Shown piece by piece: positions 27,008-38,989 of a DNA stretch of 64,000 nucleotides (within the stretch, counting starts at the first letter, position 1; the number at the start of each line of letters is the position of its first letter). Origin of the DNA: Setophaga petechia (lineage: Eukaryota; Chordata; Aves; Passeriformes; Parulidae); contig JANCRA010000014.1 in the NCBI GenBank assembly GCA_024362935.1, positions 11,897,258-11,961,257 of the forward strand, given 5' to 3'. The translations under genes were made by a program, and so were the position numbers. Under the pieces are notes generated by a model, which searched no databases, had not been told where the DNA came from, and saw only the letters and a program-made list of their open reading frames with translations.

Positions 27008-27105
27008 GGTTTTTTTCTTTTTTCCTCTCTTTCTCTCTTTTTCTCTGTGCACTGATTCACCTCTTTAGACTCACTGTGAATTGGAAAGAAAGAAAGAAAA
27101 AAAAG
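27008..27105 (+). repeat. Homopyrimidine tract followed by (GAAA)n purine tract
   Basis: Positions 27010-27046 are almost entirely T and C. Positions 27083-27105 are ggaaagaaagaaag and an A-run. The two are partly complementary and about 36 bases apart, so a fold-back or triplex is possible. The region can mutate quickly by slippage. Confidence 0.65.
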
Positions 27106-27499
27106 TGCTTCATATGTCAACAAAAAGGAGGGAAGTGAAGCATGGCTAATGCCCATTCCTCCTGTGGGCAATTTTTCTTCAAATTTTAAACTAATAGGCA
27201 TTTTTTTTCTGCTTTAGAAACAGTTGAGAAAGTGCAGATGTCCTGACCACAGAAATCTGTGTATGTACATTTGCTGGCTTTTAAATGGTGTTAAAGCAAC
27301 TGATGCACAACACAGAGCAGAGCAGAAAGTTTGCAGTACATGTAATTGGTTCTTAGGAGAATGTGCAAGGAATGTCTCTCTCAGCTCCTGGAGACTGGTA
27401 GGTGTTGGAAACCAAACAGGTGAAGATGCAGGAGTCAAAACACAGCTTTTTGTGTTGCTGATTTGGCTAATGTGGAGTATTTAAATGTCTAAAAGATCC

Positions 27500-27690
27500 T
27501 GCTTTTCAGTTGTAGCTTAGAGATAACATCAAAATGGCTTCCCCAGCAGCGAGGCAGAGAAGAGCTTTATTTCTGTCATTTACCTGGGCTCCTCCGTATG
27601 GCTGCATTTGTCAAGTCTCTGAAATGTCAATCTACCATTGATGTGTGTTCTGAATAAATAGGCAGAAATAAGTTGTTGTGGAAAACACTT
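27500..27690. promoter_or_regulatory. CNE-like segment C (candidate enhancer)
   Basis: A GATA-type core AGATAA (27521-27526) is followed by mixed-composition, non-repetitive sequence with a rare CpG in an otherwise CpG-poor context (about 27549 and 27595). No open frame spans it. Conservation is inferred only from texture. Confidence 0.28.
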
Positions 27691-28987
27691 TTTCTTTTTT
27701 TCCAATCAGTATGAGACTACAGTAATGTACACAGGAAGAAAGAGAGAAACTTTGGTTTCAGTGCCTCTCAATGTCTATGCAGAAGGCTTGTAATTCCTTT
27801 GGCTCACTAGAATGTATCTAACTGTAAAAAAGGGAAGAATACTGACATTTACAGTCTCTCTTGGAGGTACAGCTACAATTGTCTTGGAGATACAGTTAAA
27901 TATGCACAGTTCTTGTATTTCCAGTCTTTAAAAATATCAGTGACCATATCAAGGAGAAGCCATCAGATGTCTTGGAAGAGGAAATTGCCATTCCCTCCTC
28001 GTTCTTCCCACTCTGTCTAATGTTGTTTGACTGTCATCTGCACTGCAAATACAGGCTGAATTTTACATATTTCTGCTTTTTCTTGTATTTCTAGAACTTT
28101 TTGGTTCTATAAATGAATGTTCTGATATAAGCTTGGATTTGGACCACTGGATCTTGAAGACTTAGTGTTTAGAAATGTACTTGTTCATCCTGGTGCATTC
28201 AAACTCCAGTGTCATTTATCTGTAACAATTTTAATGCAGTGCCCTGTTATTGTGAGCATGCTTATTAGAACAAGAATGAGCTCTATTTGTCTTCAAATAG
28301 GAATCCTGCTGGTTTGTTCATGGGGTCTCTGAGGGGTCTCCTTTAATCCCAGTGATTTAAATGCACGTTCAAAATTGAGAACTCCAAATTCCTTCAAAAT
28401 GGTGTACTTCTGATGTCCAATTGATACAACAGGGGAGTTAAAAATACAGCTGCTCGTGATTCTAGTCCTGAATTTCTCAACCTTGAGACTTGTCAGCTAT
28501 GACAGGAAAGAAAAAAAGCACTGCCTTGTAAATTCATGTTTTACTTGTGTGTCAATGTCATGGAATAGACCCTTTCTACTTTCTTTCTTTTTTTTTTCCC
28601 CCTCGGGAGATGCATCTAAGCAGTTTAGTGTGAGTCTGCAGTTTGGTGGTGGTGATCCCAGCAGAGTTTTTGTTCTTCTTGAGTTGTCCTTGGGAGTAGC
28701 ATAAGGTACCAGGTATTTTCAATGCTCTATAGAGAGAAAAACTGACAACCCAATTATGCAGATTTTAAAAAATACTTCCAATCAGCATGATCTGATGAAA
28801 TGTCTGGAAATAATCTGGGCAATACCTGAACACTGGAGATCCCAAAAGACAAATCAAGACATTCTGATGTTACAGCCTATTTCATAGTTCCTGGAACCTT
28901 CCCCGGGATGTTTCAGAGGTTGTGGCAATAAAAACTGCATTGCACAACAAGGAGAACAAAAACTCTGCTAGTATTTAAAATTGTATC

Positions 28988-29003
28988 TGCATGCATGCAT
29001 GCA
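28988..29003. repeat. (TGCA)4 self-palindromic microsatellite
   Basis: Four exact tgca units make a 16-bp perfect palindrome. It contains three overlapping ATGCAT cores. It can extrude as a cruciform only weakly because of its length. Confidence 0.85.
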
Positions 29004-29276
29004 AGGCAGCTGAAGTATGTGGAGCCAGCTTTAATGCGGGTGTATCCCACACTGTGTGTGCCCTACTTAGCGTGCTTCAGAGTTTCTTTGGATCATTTCT
29101 TGTGTGCCTGTCTAGACTGTCTTGAAACAACCTAAGTGGAGTATAAGATGTAACTTAACATAAGCTTATTTATCTGCAAAACACACTCTGCAAGTAGATT
29201 ATTTTCTCTTCACTGGTTTGATCTGTCTCTTTTACTCACTCCTAAAAAAAAATCAAAGCATGCACAGGCTTAAAAA

Positions 29277-29313
29277 CCAGAAAATGGTTCCACAAAGAAC
29301 CATTTGAAGCTGG
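29277..29313. other. Hairpin: 9-bp stem plus 4-bp outer stem
   Basis: The arm aaatggttc (29282-29290) pairs perfectly with 29297-29305 around a 6-nt loop. Outside an internal loop, ccag (29277-29280) pairs with ctgg (29310-29313). It is short, and no known RNA family is recognised. Confidence 0.5.
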
Positions 29314-32300
29314 AGATGTGACAATGGCTGAAGGATGGTTATTTAAACCATCTTTCTTTACCACTTTTAAACTTATTCAGTATCTGTGCTCCTAAAATAT
29401 TTATTGAATGCAATTCTTAGAGACTGTCAGGAAGAATTATCTGTAAGCACCTTTCCATTTGTAAATATACTAATAGCAGGCAAACAAAAATCCAAGAATG
29501 AGAGGAAAGAAGCATAAAGTTGCATAAATGCCAGGTATCTTTCCAGGCAGCTCAAGTTTCTTCAGAGGAATTCTTGATGTGTTTTAGGGACAGTCTAGAA
29601 AAGTGGATAGGGAACACCGACAGCTTGGAAAATCAGTGTGGTTGGGATTGGGGTTGTTTGGTTTGGTTTTTCATTCAGGATGTGATGTTCCTAAAATTTT
29701 GATGAATACCTCTGATCACCAAGCTGTTGAGTCACTGAGATATGTGGTACTTTCTGACAATTTTTTCATGGTAAATGACAGCAGGTATTAGTTTTGTTTC
29801 TCATTGAAAAGCAGCATAATTCAGAGTCTTAATTTTTCATGGAACAGATGCCTTGTCCCCCACTGAGTCCTGCTGTTAGGGAGCAGTGCTTCTTTCATGA
29901 GCTCCATTATCATCCCAATGCCTCCTTTTGGGTCTCACTAATTTCTGATATACCCTAATGGCTTCATGTTTTGAAGAACTCAAGTGGATATGTACAAAAT
30001 TAATAAACTCCCTTCGTGTTACCAAAATTGATATGATTTTGACATTTTCTAGAAGATCTTGGGGTATTTCCTTTGTAATCCACTTCAATGTACAGAAACT
30101 TTCACAGGAAACATTGCATTGCAAGGGATGCTCATTGTCTTCAGCTAGAGACCTGAGAACCCATAGGCAGAACCACAAGCTGGTGTTTTGCATTCCAATT
30201 TCTCCATTTCCATCATTAAAAACTAATTATCTATAAACCATATTTCACAGTCCTTCTAGTTTTTGATGCAGCACTGGGAACCAGCCTCACAAATGCACAG
30301 AAATTTGCTGTCTGCTGTTTTAACTTTGCCCCGTGGATTTTGTGCTTCTCCCTTGGCACTCCAGCACACTGGGTGGTGCCTCAGTTCCATCCATGGGGAC
30401 ACAGGTGGCTCGGCAGGGTTTTCTTCCCCACACTGCTTCTGTGTGGTGTTTGTGGGGATGGATACTCAGATTGGGAGCAGGGAAGCGTTTTTTGCCATTT
30501 TAAATATGAAAAGCTGCTGTCAGGCTTTATGATGTGGTCACATATAATACATTAGAATAATTCAGAAGTAGGATATAAATATACATTGTACAAGAGAAGA
30601 AAAATAAAAGGGTCTTGAGATAAACTGCTGAGCCAAACCAAAACTCCATCTCCTTTTACTGAAAAGCACTAAGATTGCAGAAAATATAACAGCCTCAAGT
30701 TTCCACTGGGGAGAGAACCTTTAGGTGTTTGCTAAGCTTTATGGAAATTATTCTAAAACAATGCCAAATATGCACTTATATTCCGATGTGAAATTTCGTA
30801 TTTCCCTGCATTACATCTTTAAGAGCATTTTTATGGGAACTTTTTCTTGATTTTTTTTCCTCTCTCTGCCTTGAAGAGGATAAAGCAAATACATGAAACA
30901 AAATGATTAAACAATATTTTTTTTTTACCAAAGATGAGAGACTTTCTGCAGAATTTTTATGTAAGAATTGCTCAAGAATGTTTCTGATAAATAATGTCAA
31001 AGTGGCTTGTGGTAGATATAAAGTAGCTGACAATGGCCTGAATGTTAGGATTGGGCCAATAAAATTCCAGGCATGAGTCTGCTAACTGAGGAATTGAGGC
31101 TTTCACTTCAGCAATCTTTTTGTTTTGAAGGTTTTTTTCTAAAAAGTTAAAAGGAGAACTAAAAAAACAGCAAACATTGCCAAGAATCTCACCCTCTGTG
31201 TTTAAGCAGGATTCTGAATCTTAGAGCAGAGGCTCAGAAAGTTGATAGTTTTAAATTTGTCCAAAGAAACAAAATTGCTACAGGTTTCTTATATATTTCA
31301 ATATCCATCAACTCTTATTTTGTAAGTGTAAAACAACTCTTATAGAAGCTTTATTGTGGTATTATTCATAATATTCTTCTTGTTAAAGCAGCATAATCTT
31401 GGACTAAAAGAAATCAAATGTCACATAATAACCAGGGTTAAGGGACTTAAATGAGGATGTATTTGGCCTGCTCTTGTCTCTACTGCTGTAATAATTCTGC
31501 AAAAGCCTCAATAGCACAACATTCCAAACTGAGTTACATTGAAATTATTTTATATGCCATAAGAGTTGCAACAATTTAACCTTTTAAACAAATGGTATGA
31601 GAGTATGAGGATAAGCATATTCCAGGAGTATTTTGAGTGATACATTACTGAAATGAATGAAGAAATTTCTGATTTCTGAAGGTTTTTAGGACCTTGCAAA
31701 AGTGTAGCAATATCCATTGGTTGAATATTCATCTGAACTGAAGTTACATCAAGATTACCTGTAATTTTTTTTTCTTTTATCATAAAGATGAACTGCTGAA
31801 GCAATTTTAGCTGTTGGCTTGGCAGGTTTGTCATTACTTCTTCAAAGATGTCACAGTTACTTTTGCTAAGTCAGACATTGCCCTTCTTTTTCTGTTTTCT
31901 CATTTTCACATTGACCAGCTTTTATCTGGGCACTGACAAGATAACACCAACACAGGAACCTTAAAGAAGTCATGCACCATCACCAGTATTAAAGTGGAGG
32001 GGGGAGAATTAAATCATGACAAGTAAAACAACTTGCTTTGGTTGAGAAATCACTTAGTCTGTCATCATTTTACACAACCAAAAACAGTGCTGGCCATAAT
32101 CTGCTGCCTTTCAAGTGGGGAAAAATACATTACTTATGCAGAGAATGTTTCTAATGTAACAAAGAGAAGGAATAAAAATGCCTTACAGCAGTTTTATTAA
32201 AAACAAATTCCCACAGTAAATACATATACACTCTAGTACCATGGTGAAACAGCCAAAGACATCACTGTTAAGTGCTATGGGAAGTACTTATAAATTACTT

Positions 32301-34284
32301 GAAATAAAAAACATTGTTGCCTGGACATCAGGGTTGAAATGCTGCAGTTTGTAATAAATTAACACAGAACTTCACTTCCCCTCCTCTAACAAAGCAGCCA
32401 TTTGTCTGAATAACCCACATTCAGCTGTGAGTTATATTTTCACAACTGCAACTGCATTCATTTGCAAATCATTCTCCAGTTTTAATGCCGAAGTTTTAAA
32501 TACCTTAAGAACTAATAAATAAAGCAAAGTAGAGCAAACAGTTGGCTTGTAGCCTAAAAACTGGCCTAATTTCTGGGGGGCTTTCTTTCTTCTTTTTCCT
32601 CTTTCACAGTAATTTTGTACATGTCTGACATTTCTTTAAGCTGTGTTTTGTTTTTAGTCTGAATGTTTTTTCACAATATTTAAATTTAGTGAGAACGTTT
32701 CATATTAGCAGCAGAAATAAAGACTATAGTTATTCAGGTTTGAATATTAAAAAGCTTATAAGGATTTCATTCCTTGACTAGTTTCAAATAATCTTTGAGT
32801 TACCTTGAGATTTTTCTGTTGTAAATCACTTTTATCTCTTGAAAAGAGTTTTCTATTTGTATTGATTCTAAGCTTTATGCAGTAAGTTTTACTCTACAGT
32901 ACGAGTCTCTCATTTTCCCAGATTAATTTTAAATATAAATCAGGGAACTCTACCACTACAAGGGAATCTGCTTTCAGTACTTATTGGATAAAAATGAAAT
33001 GCAATACTTGATGGATATTTAAATAAACTCTTCAAAGTAGTGTGATAGAAGCATTTATTTACAAAAGTTGTATTCTGAGAGTATTTTCCTGGCATTATTG
33101 AAGGCTGGTTTCTATAGATAGAATCTTGGGCTTTGTTCCACTTACTCGTTTTGTTTTGAATAAATTCCTGTGGGCATGCCTGAAAGGGTTGGTAGTCATT
33201 TTCAGGAAGTGAAATTTAGGGAACAAAGTTCTTTGCAGGGTTTAGAATTGATCAAGTTTTCATAAAAGAGGATTTGAAACACTTCTAAAATCTCTTTTCT
33301 CCTTTTGTGAGGGTAGCCCATCTGCATGGTGAAGTGTTTCTTAGTGTAAACTCTGTGTCCCATGAAAAGAAGGATACAACTTTAATTCAAAACCTCTATT
33401 TACAAAAATACCTTGTGTTCATATCAGTTAGAATGGTACCCACTACTTCAGAACTGAGTATCAAGGTCAATTATTTGAAACTATTTCTTTCAAGTGTAAC
33501 TGCTTTTTTTTAAAAGATTACAGCAGATTTTGAAGAAAAAGCATTCTGGTCTGAGTTCTTTTCTGTACATCCTGTCCCCACCCCCCATTCCCCAGTTAGA
33601 TGCATGTAAATCAAATGTACACAAACCAAACATCTGTGTGCTCAAGACTGGAAACATCTCATCTCTGTGCAGATTGAAGCAGATAAATTTGAGAGTCTTC
33701 CTTCACAAAACATCTATGCTAATGTGAGAGTGAAGGAGGCAGTTCTAGAAACCCCTTCCCTCCTACCTTCCATTTAATTTAGATGTAAACCTCTCCTCTT
33801 CTTGATCCTGTGTAAAAGATATTCTATTTTTCCTATCAGTAATAGAAAATTTTCCATATTCTGCTGAACCAAATGGAGGAGGAAAAAATGCAAACACCTA
33901 TCTGACATGATGGGAAGGAAAGAGGCTGCTCCTTTTGAGATCAGCTGCACAGATGGCTTTAGCTGTGTGCTCCTTGTGAAATACATTGTGGAATTGAAGA
34001 TGGGGTGAGAAAGTGAACTCATTTTCTGGGTTTACATGTGTAATGCTACAACTTCTCAGGCATTTCTGTAACCTCTCCTTTGAAGAAGCTGTCTGCAACT
34101 CCTCAACTAAGAGATTATTTATTTATTTAGGAAATTAAATCTATTTAATCATTGATCTTATGACCTCGCCTCTGATAAGCTCCCGTTATATTCAAGCCTA
34201 TCTTCAGCAGGTAGCATTTTGTTGCCTAAAGAAAGTGAAGAATGTGCAGGTGCCCTCCTGCCTCCACATAGCACAGATCTCTGT

Positions 34285-34365
34285 GAAGTGGGACAACCTG
34301 CCATGTGTACTGAGCAGCATCTCAACATGTGCAGCTCAGTACACATGCCAGAAATGTGAGGCACA
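34285..34365 (+). other. Hairpin with microRNA-precursor-like outline (14-bp perfect stem)
   Basis: The left arm 34302-34315 (catgtgtactgagc) is the exact reverse complement of 34334-34347, enclosing an 18-nt loop. Beyond one mismatch the stem continues for 3 bp (34298-34300 with 34349-34351), and another 3-bp helix is possible after a small internal loop. That gives about 20 paired positions in a 70-nt fold, on the short side for a microRNA precursor. I do not recognise either arm as a known microRNA. Because the stem is nearly symmetric, either strand could be transcribed. Confidence 0.4.
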
Positions 34366-34760
34366 ATTATTAGCACAGACTGCAGAGCCCAGACTTGCTT
34401 ACCTGATAAAACCAAGTAATTCCATCACTTAAAATGTCTTTTTTGAAAACAAATAAAGGCTTGGCTATGAAATTTGTGAGAAGTTTTCCTATTGCTGACT
34501 GGCAGTTAACAGAGAGGAATACAGCCCTTGATGTGCACCTTTCATAAATTCTTAAAATCAATAATGTAGAGTTACTAAATTCCAAGTATATTTTCCTTAT
34601 GCACATAGGCATTCATAACAACCAAAAATTGAGGTCCTTTTATTTGTTAAGGATTTGTATGAGGATAAAAAAGATTGGGGTTAAGATTAAGAGGTAATGA
34701 TGTGACAGGCTTTAGTTAAGACAGAATCACTTCTCTAGTTAGCAGAGTAATTTCAGCAAT
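34365..34760. other. Unannotated stretch
   Basis: Ordinary AT-rich sequence with no supported feature. Confidence 0.5.
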
Positions 34761-34935
34761 ACATCTTCTGTAATTTTTTTAATCACTTAGTGATTACTTG
34801 TGTGGTGCTATTTGATTCATTGGCCATCAGTACCTGATTAAGATTCTGTGCTTAGGCCATCATTACTTTTCAGCAGGCCACCCATATGGTGTTAGTGTTG
34901 AGCCAGTGCAAATCCCTCAGCTTAGCACTGTATAT
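34761..34935. promoter_or_regulatory. CNE-like segment D with homeodomain palindrome
   Basis: It contains a 17-bp perfect palindrome (34780-34796, TAATCACT-T-AGTGATTA). The palindrome places two TAATC cores, of the type bound by bicoid-class (OTX/PITX) homeodomains, in inverted orientation. Further ATTA cores lie at about 34836 and 34863, and the segment ends in mixed, non-repetitive sequence. It is non-coding in all frames. Confidence 0.38.
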
Positions 34936-34939
34936 TCTG

Positions 34940-35860
34940 TTAAAGAAGACTAGGTGAAGTGCTGACATTAGCATATGTTCTCCTCTTATTCTGCTGACCT
35001 CTATCCATGGCATTACACTAACACTGGATCTTAGGAGTTGGTCCAGTAAGAAATTGGGTTGAAATTATAAAATTAGCCATCTGTCTATTAAAAACTTTAC
35101 TGAGCCAGCAAGTTGGAACAAATGAGCACAATGATGCAATGAAATGTAGCTATCAGATATAGGGTTTACTTTGAGGTTGATTTTCTGTGTGCTTTTTTTC
35201 TTCTCAACTATAAATGGACTTTCTTTCCATAAGCCTTTCATTGTGGTTGATATGAGTCTTTGTGCTTAGATTTATTAGGCAATCTCCCTCTGATCATTAA
35301 TAACAGAATTATTTTTTTAAATGAAATTAGTTACATGAACTTAATATTGCTGGTATTTTTCTTATTTTCCTTTCAGCCTGGTTTCCTTTTCAGTCTAGTT
35401 ACTGTGTTTTTGATTTTAGAAGTACTAATAAAATATTTAGCTTAAAACATGATTGCAATAGTGATAATTAGTTATTCAAGAGCTACAATTTCCAAGAGCT
35501 TGAGTGTTTTCCCTCTTTGATTGCAAGGTCTCTGTTAAAAATAGGAACTACAGTAGCTTGGGCTATAAAGAGCCTAGTTGAGCATTTTTGAAAAATAATT
35601 CATTTACTAATTAACAAAATGGTGTTTGTTTATTTACAGTACATAAAATGTTTCTATCAGGAAAGAGCCTGCTAATACTCTGCCTCTACCCTGCTGTGCT
35701 GACAGCAGAACATCTGCAGTTTAATTTAATACATTTACTAAATGAAGTGGGTAAATAAGGGGATGTTAAACAGCTACTTTCCAGCCTCTGATATTTTTGC
35801 TTTTCTCTGGAGGTCAGAAGCACTGATGAATGATTCCTCATCTTCCCCTTTGCACTGCTC
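34940..35860. other. Unannotated AT-rich stretch
   Basis: No gene is visible. A T-rich run lies near 35197-35204. A short plus-strand frame at 35260-35445 is T-rich and hydrophobic by composition only. Confidence 0.5.
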
Positions 35861-35864
35861 CAAG

Positions 35865-36000
35865 AGGCTCCCACGTGCCAGTGCTGTTCCAAAGGGTGCC
35901 ACGTTCCAATTGTGATTGATGAAATTACATTGGCCCATAATACCTCACTTTATCTGCTCATCTGTCTCTTTAAATGCTCTGTATGTTACTGTCAGGGATT
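35865..36000. promoter_or_regulatory. CNE-like segment E (candidate enhancer)
   Basis: The motifs in order are CACGTG E-box (35872-35877), CCAAT (35906-35910), TGATTGAT of PBX/HOX type (35913-35920), TTATCT of GATA type (35950-35955) and a CATCTG E-box (35959-35964), so the GATA site and E-box are about 9 bp apart. GATA/E-box pairs at this spacing are a known composite for GATA-TAL complexes. Function here is inferred. Confidence 0.38.
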
Positions 36001-36004
36001 ATTT

Positions 36005-38490
36005 TACTCAGAATATAACTTTATGCCTTTGCAAATGTGTATTTTTGAATCACTCTTGGTTCCACATCCTGTTCCAGGCTGTAGAGGGTAGATGACAAAC
36101 CCAGAGTAAGAAAAATATTTGGGTTAATACCATATCCAAAGGTGGATACTTTCTCAAATGTGGTACTTGAAACAGAGGTGTCTTTCAAATGCTCATCTTT
36201 GCCTCATTATATTTAACCCAATTCCAGCTTGCCAGGAATATCAGAAACAGCAGTAAGAGTAGCACTGAATTGAGTAGTAAGTACTTAAGCCACTGCTGCT
36301 TGCTAGAAAAACTCATGAATTTATGGTCTGAATCAAAGATTTATAGGACATTATTCAGGAGCTCTAGGACCAAGCATAGAGGAGAATGTTTCCCTCTTTT
36401 TTAGTCAGGTATCTTAATCAGAATTCCCCTCCTATTAAGTGTTCAAATATTTTTCACGGAACAGTTGAAATGTCTGTTTATCTAAGGCTGGGCTCTTTCT
36501 CTTACACCTTATAATAAGCCTGTAATTCATTCTAAAGATGATTGTTTGTAAACTTTGCCTTTTTTCTATATGAAATTCAATTCTGTACCCAGAGGTTTTA
36601 CAGGGTAAACTCCAGTACTTCCTTAGAGCTGGTGATGGAGTGCTGGGTACCAGAATGCCACTCATTTAGGTGAGCTCCTGGTAACTGATTCCTTTAGCCA
36701 CTGCATGGCTCTCCTATGTGATTTTCAAGGTTAGGATTTAGGAGAATAGCCCTTGCTTCACATTCTGCTTTCACTGTCATGTGGCTGAATCATGGCATCC
36801 TGATGGTAATTCCATACTTAAATGGCAGCATACCTTGAATGGATGCTGAAAATACTGTTCTGTAGATGTTAAGAGCATTAAACCAATAATGGACAAGTTG
36901 GCAAAAACAGTGACTAAAAAAACCAGTCTATTGGAATACACAAAATGTGATTCTGAGTGTGAGTTAGCACGTTAACACCTCCTTCCCCTCCCTCCCTTTA
37001 AACAAGGAATTTAGCAGGCTTGCAGAAGGGGTCTCTGCTCCTGATAGATGGTGAGCAGGATGAAAGGAAGTCCTTTTTCATCAACTAGGGCTAGTCTATT
37101 TCAATGTCATAAGTAGTACTGGAATTATTAGAGAAAAAATAAATTATATAAAAAATACATTAGTTGTTACCAACAGCTCATGATTAAACCTTGTGAACCT
37201 CCAGAGGCGTGGGGGTTTCACTGTCGAGGACAAGAAGCAACAGCTTCTTTCACAGCTGCTTCTTTGAGATTCCACCACAAGAGCCCACCTTTACATTTAA
37301 TATGTAAGGATCTCATGAACAGCTATTTTCTGTGGGGCCCAGTGAATCGGATCTCCCACATCCATGGCCTTTCCCTGGCTTCCACCACCTACAGCCCTGC
37401 CCCAGGCAGTCTGGTCCCTTGGCACAGAGGAGTGGTTCCATCAGTTTGCTACTGGGGCAGTTCCCTATTTTGGCTGATTACAGCTGGAACTTCCCAGCAA
37501 ATGAACAGCACCATGAATCATGTAGAGAGTTAGAGTATCTGCTGCTGTAGCATCTGTTTGTCAGAGCAAAAATAAAATTAATTTATTTAGCAAAATCTGA
37601 CGTTTACATATTCATACCAAGGAAACTAATTCAGACTCAGTTGTGTGTACACACATACCTATATCAAAGATTCTCCAAACATGCATATGCATTTTTTTTT
37701 ATTTTAAGAGAGTGCATAAAAGTTTTCTAACCATACTTTGAACTTATTCATAAGATTTTATGTGTCTACCTGGAGCAGATTTGAAATTGCTTTTTATAAA
37801 ATATGCTGCATTTATAAAATGCTTTTTTGGATGCCTTTTTATTTTTCAGTGTTTTTATCAGCCTCAGCTCTAGATTTCATAGAGCCTGGGGAATTTACAA
37901 AGGAGCCAACTTGGAGTAAACTTAAGTCACAGATATTGTACATACAATAGCCTGTCTGCTGACGCCAAGCCTCACTTTCCTCCTCCACTAATAAAAGCCA
38001 GTAACAGTTGTCTGATCTTTTGCATCAAAGACAGTGTTTATGAAGTGGCCTGTATCGTTATCTTAAAATACACATATAATTCCTGCATTAAAAGCTTGAG
38101 AAGAATTATGAATCAACATTTCATAGTAAATTGTACACAGATTTGGGGACTGAAATAATATGTTTCATTCATGAATACTGAGCCTTCAAAATACGAGCAT
38201 CCATGAAACAGACTTCCCCCTGACTTGCCTGATTGACCTTTTGGGTGGGTGTGTGTGTGTGTCCAGTATTTTAAAAATGTAGTTACTAATATTCCTTAGT
38301 TTCCTTGTTCCCTGGTTTTGCGTTTCTGATTTAAGTGGGATCCAGCTCTTTGCATAAACAGCTTGTAGCTCAGAGTCCTCTGATGATCCATGGAGAAATA
38401 CAGAGCAGATTGCAGGAGTGTTGTTCCAGCAGGGCTTAGGGCTCACTTGACTCCACCTCAAAGCAGAGATCTCATGGCCAGCTGGGACTG
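36005..38490. other. Unannotated AT-rich stretch
   Basis: No gene is visible. It holds a 14-bp palindrome of TGTGTGT/ACACACA (37642-37655), a T10 run near 37692 and a (GT)7 run at 38249-38262. A GC-richer part near 37330-37480 has two overlapping frames in different phases, neither recognisable. Confidence 0.5.
38249..38262 (+). repeat. (GT)7 microsatellite
   Basis: Seven exact GT units preceded by gggtggg. It is short. Confidence 0.8.
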
Positions 38491-38499
38491 TTCAGTCTG

Positions 38500-38880
38500 G
38501 CTGGCAATTTACTTTGCCAAGAGTTCTCTGTGGCCTGAGCAAACTGAACCATGGCTGGAGTCAGCTCCAGCCTAACCCAGAGCCCTCCTGCCCCTTGTTT
38601 ACAAGGACAATGGTCCAAGCTTGTCCTGGGAGGGAGCTTTGCAGAGAGAATGCCAGGGAGCACCCAGGCAGCTCCAGCTGCAGCACCCTGAGGGGAAGGG
38701 CCCTAAGGGTGCTGAGCCAATTCCCCAGGCTCCATGAAATCTGGAGCAGTGGCCCTGTCAGCCACATCTCATGGGCTGTCCCTGTGTGGGAGCAGCCCAG
38801 GACCAGGGAAGGCTGTGCTGTGCTCTGTGTGTCCCAGGGCTTTGTGCCCATGCAGGGGTTTGCCTGTGGGAGTGCAATGT
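38500..38880. other. GC-richer patch without CpG island
   Basis: G+C is high relative to flanks, but CpG is nearly absent, so this is not a promoter island. Frames of 154 codons (38514-38978, plus) and 149 codons (38561-39010, minus) run antiparallel over the same bases. That fits low stop density from composition rather than a gene. No domain is recognised. Confidence 0.4.
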
Positions 38881-38989
38881 ATCTGCTCCAGAGAGTTGGC
38901 TTGAAGATGATTCTGTGGATGACAGAGGAAAAAAAAGAAATGTGGTTTATCTCAAATTCTATTTTTGTTCTTCCATGATGAATCTTTAA

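Larger units (their letters stand above)
27700..34260. other. Unannotated AT-rich stretch
   Basis: No gene is visible. A polypyrimidine run lies near 28576-28603, a (tgca)4 palindrome at 28988-29003 and a hairpin at 29277-29313. GC-richer text near 30330-30480 has overlapping chance frames. Other T and A runs occur near 30850, 30918 and 31767. Confidence 0.5.
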
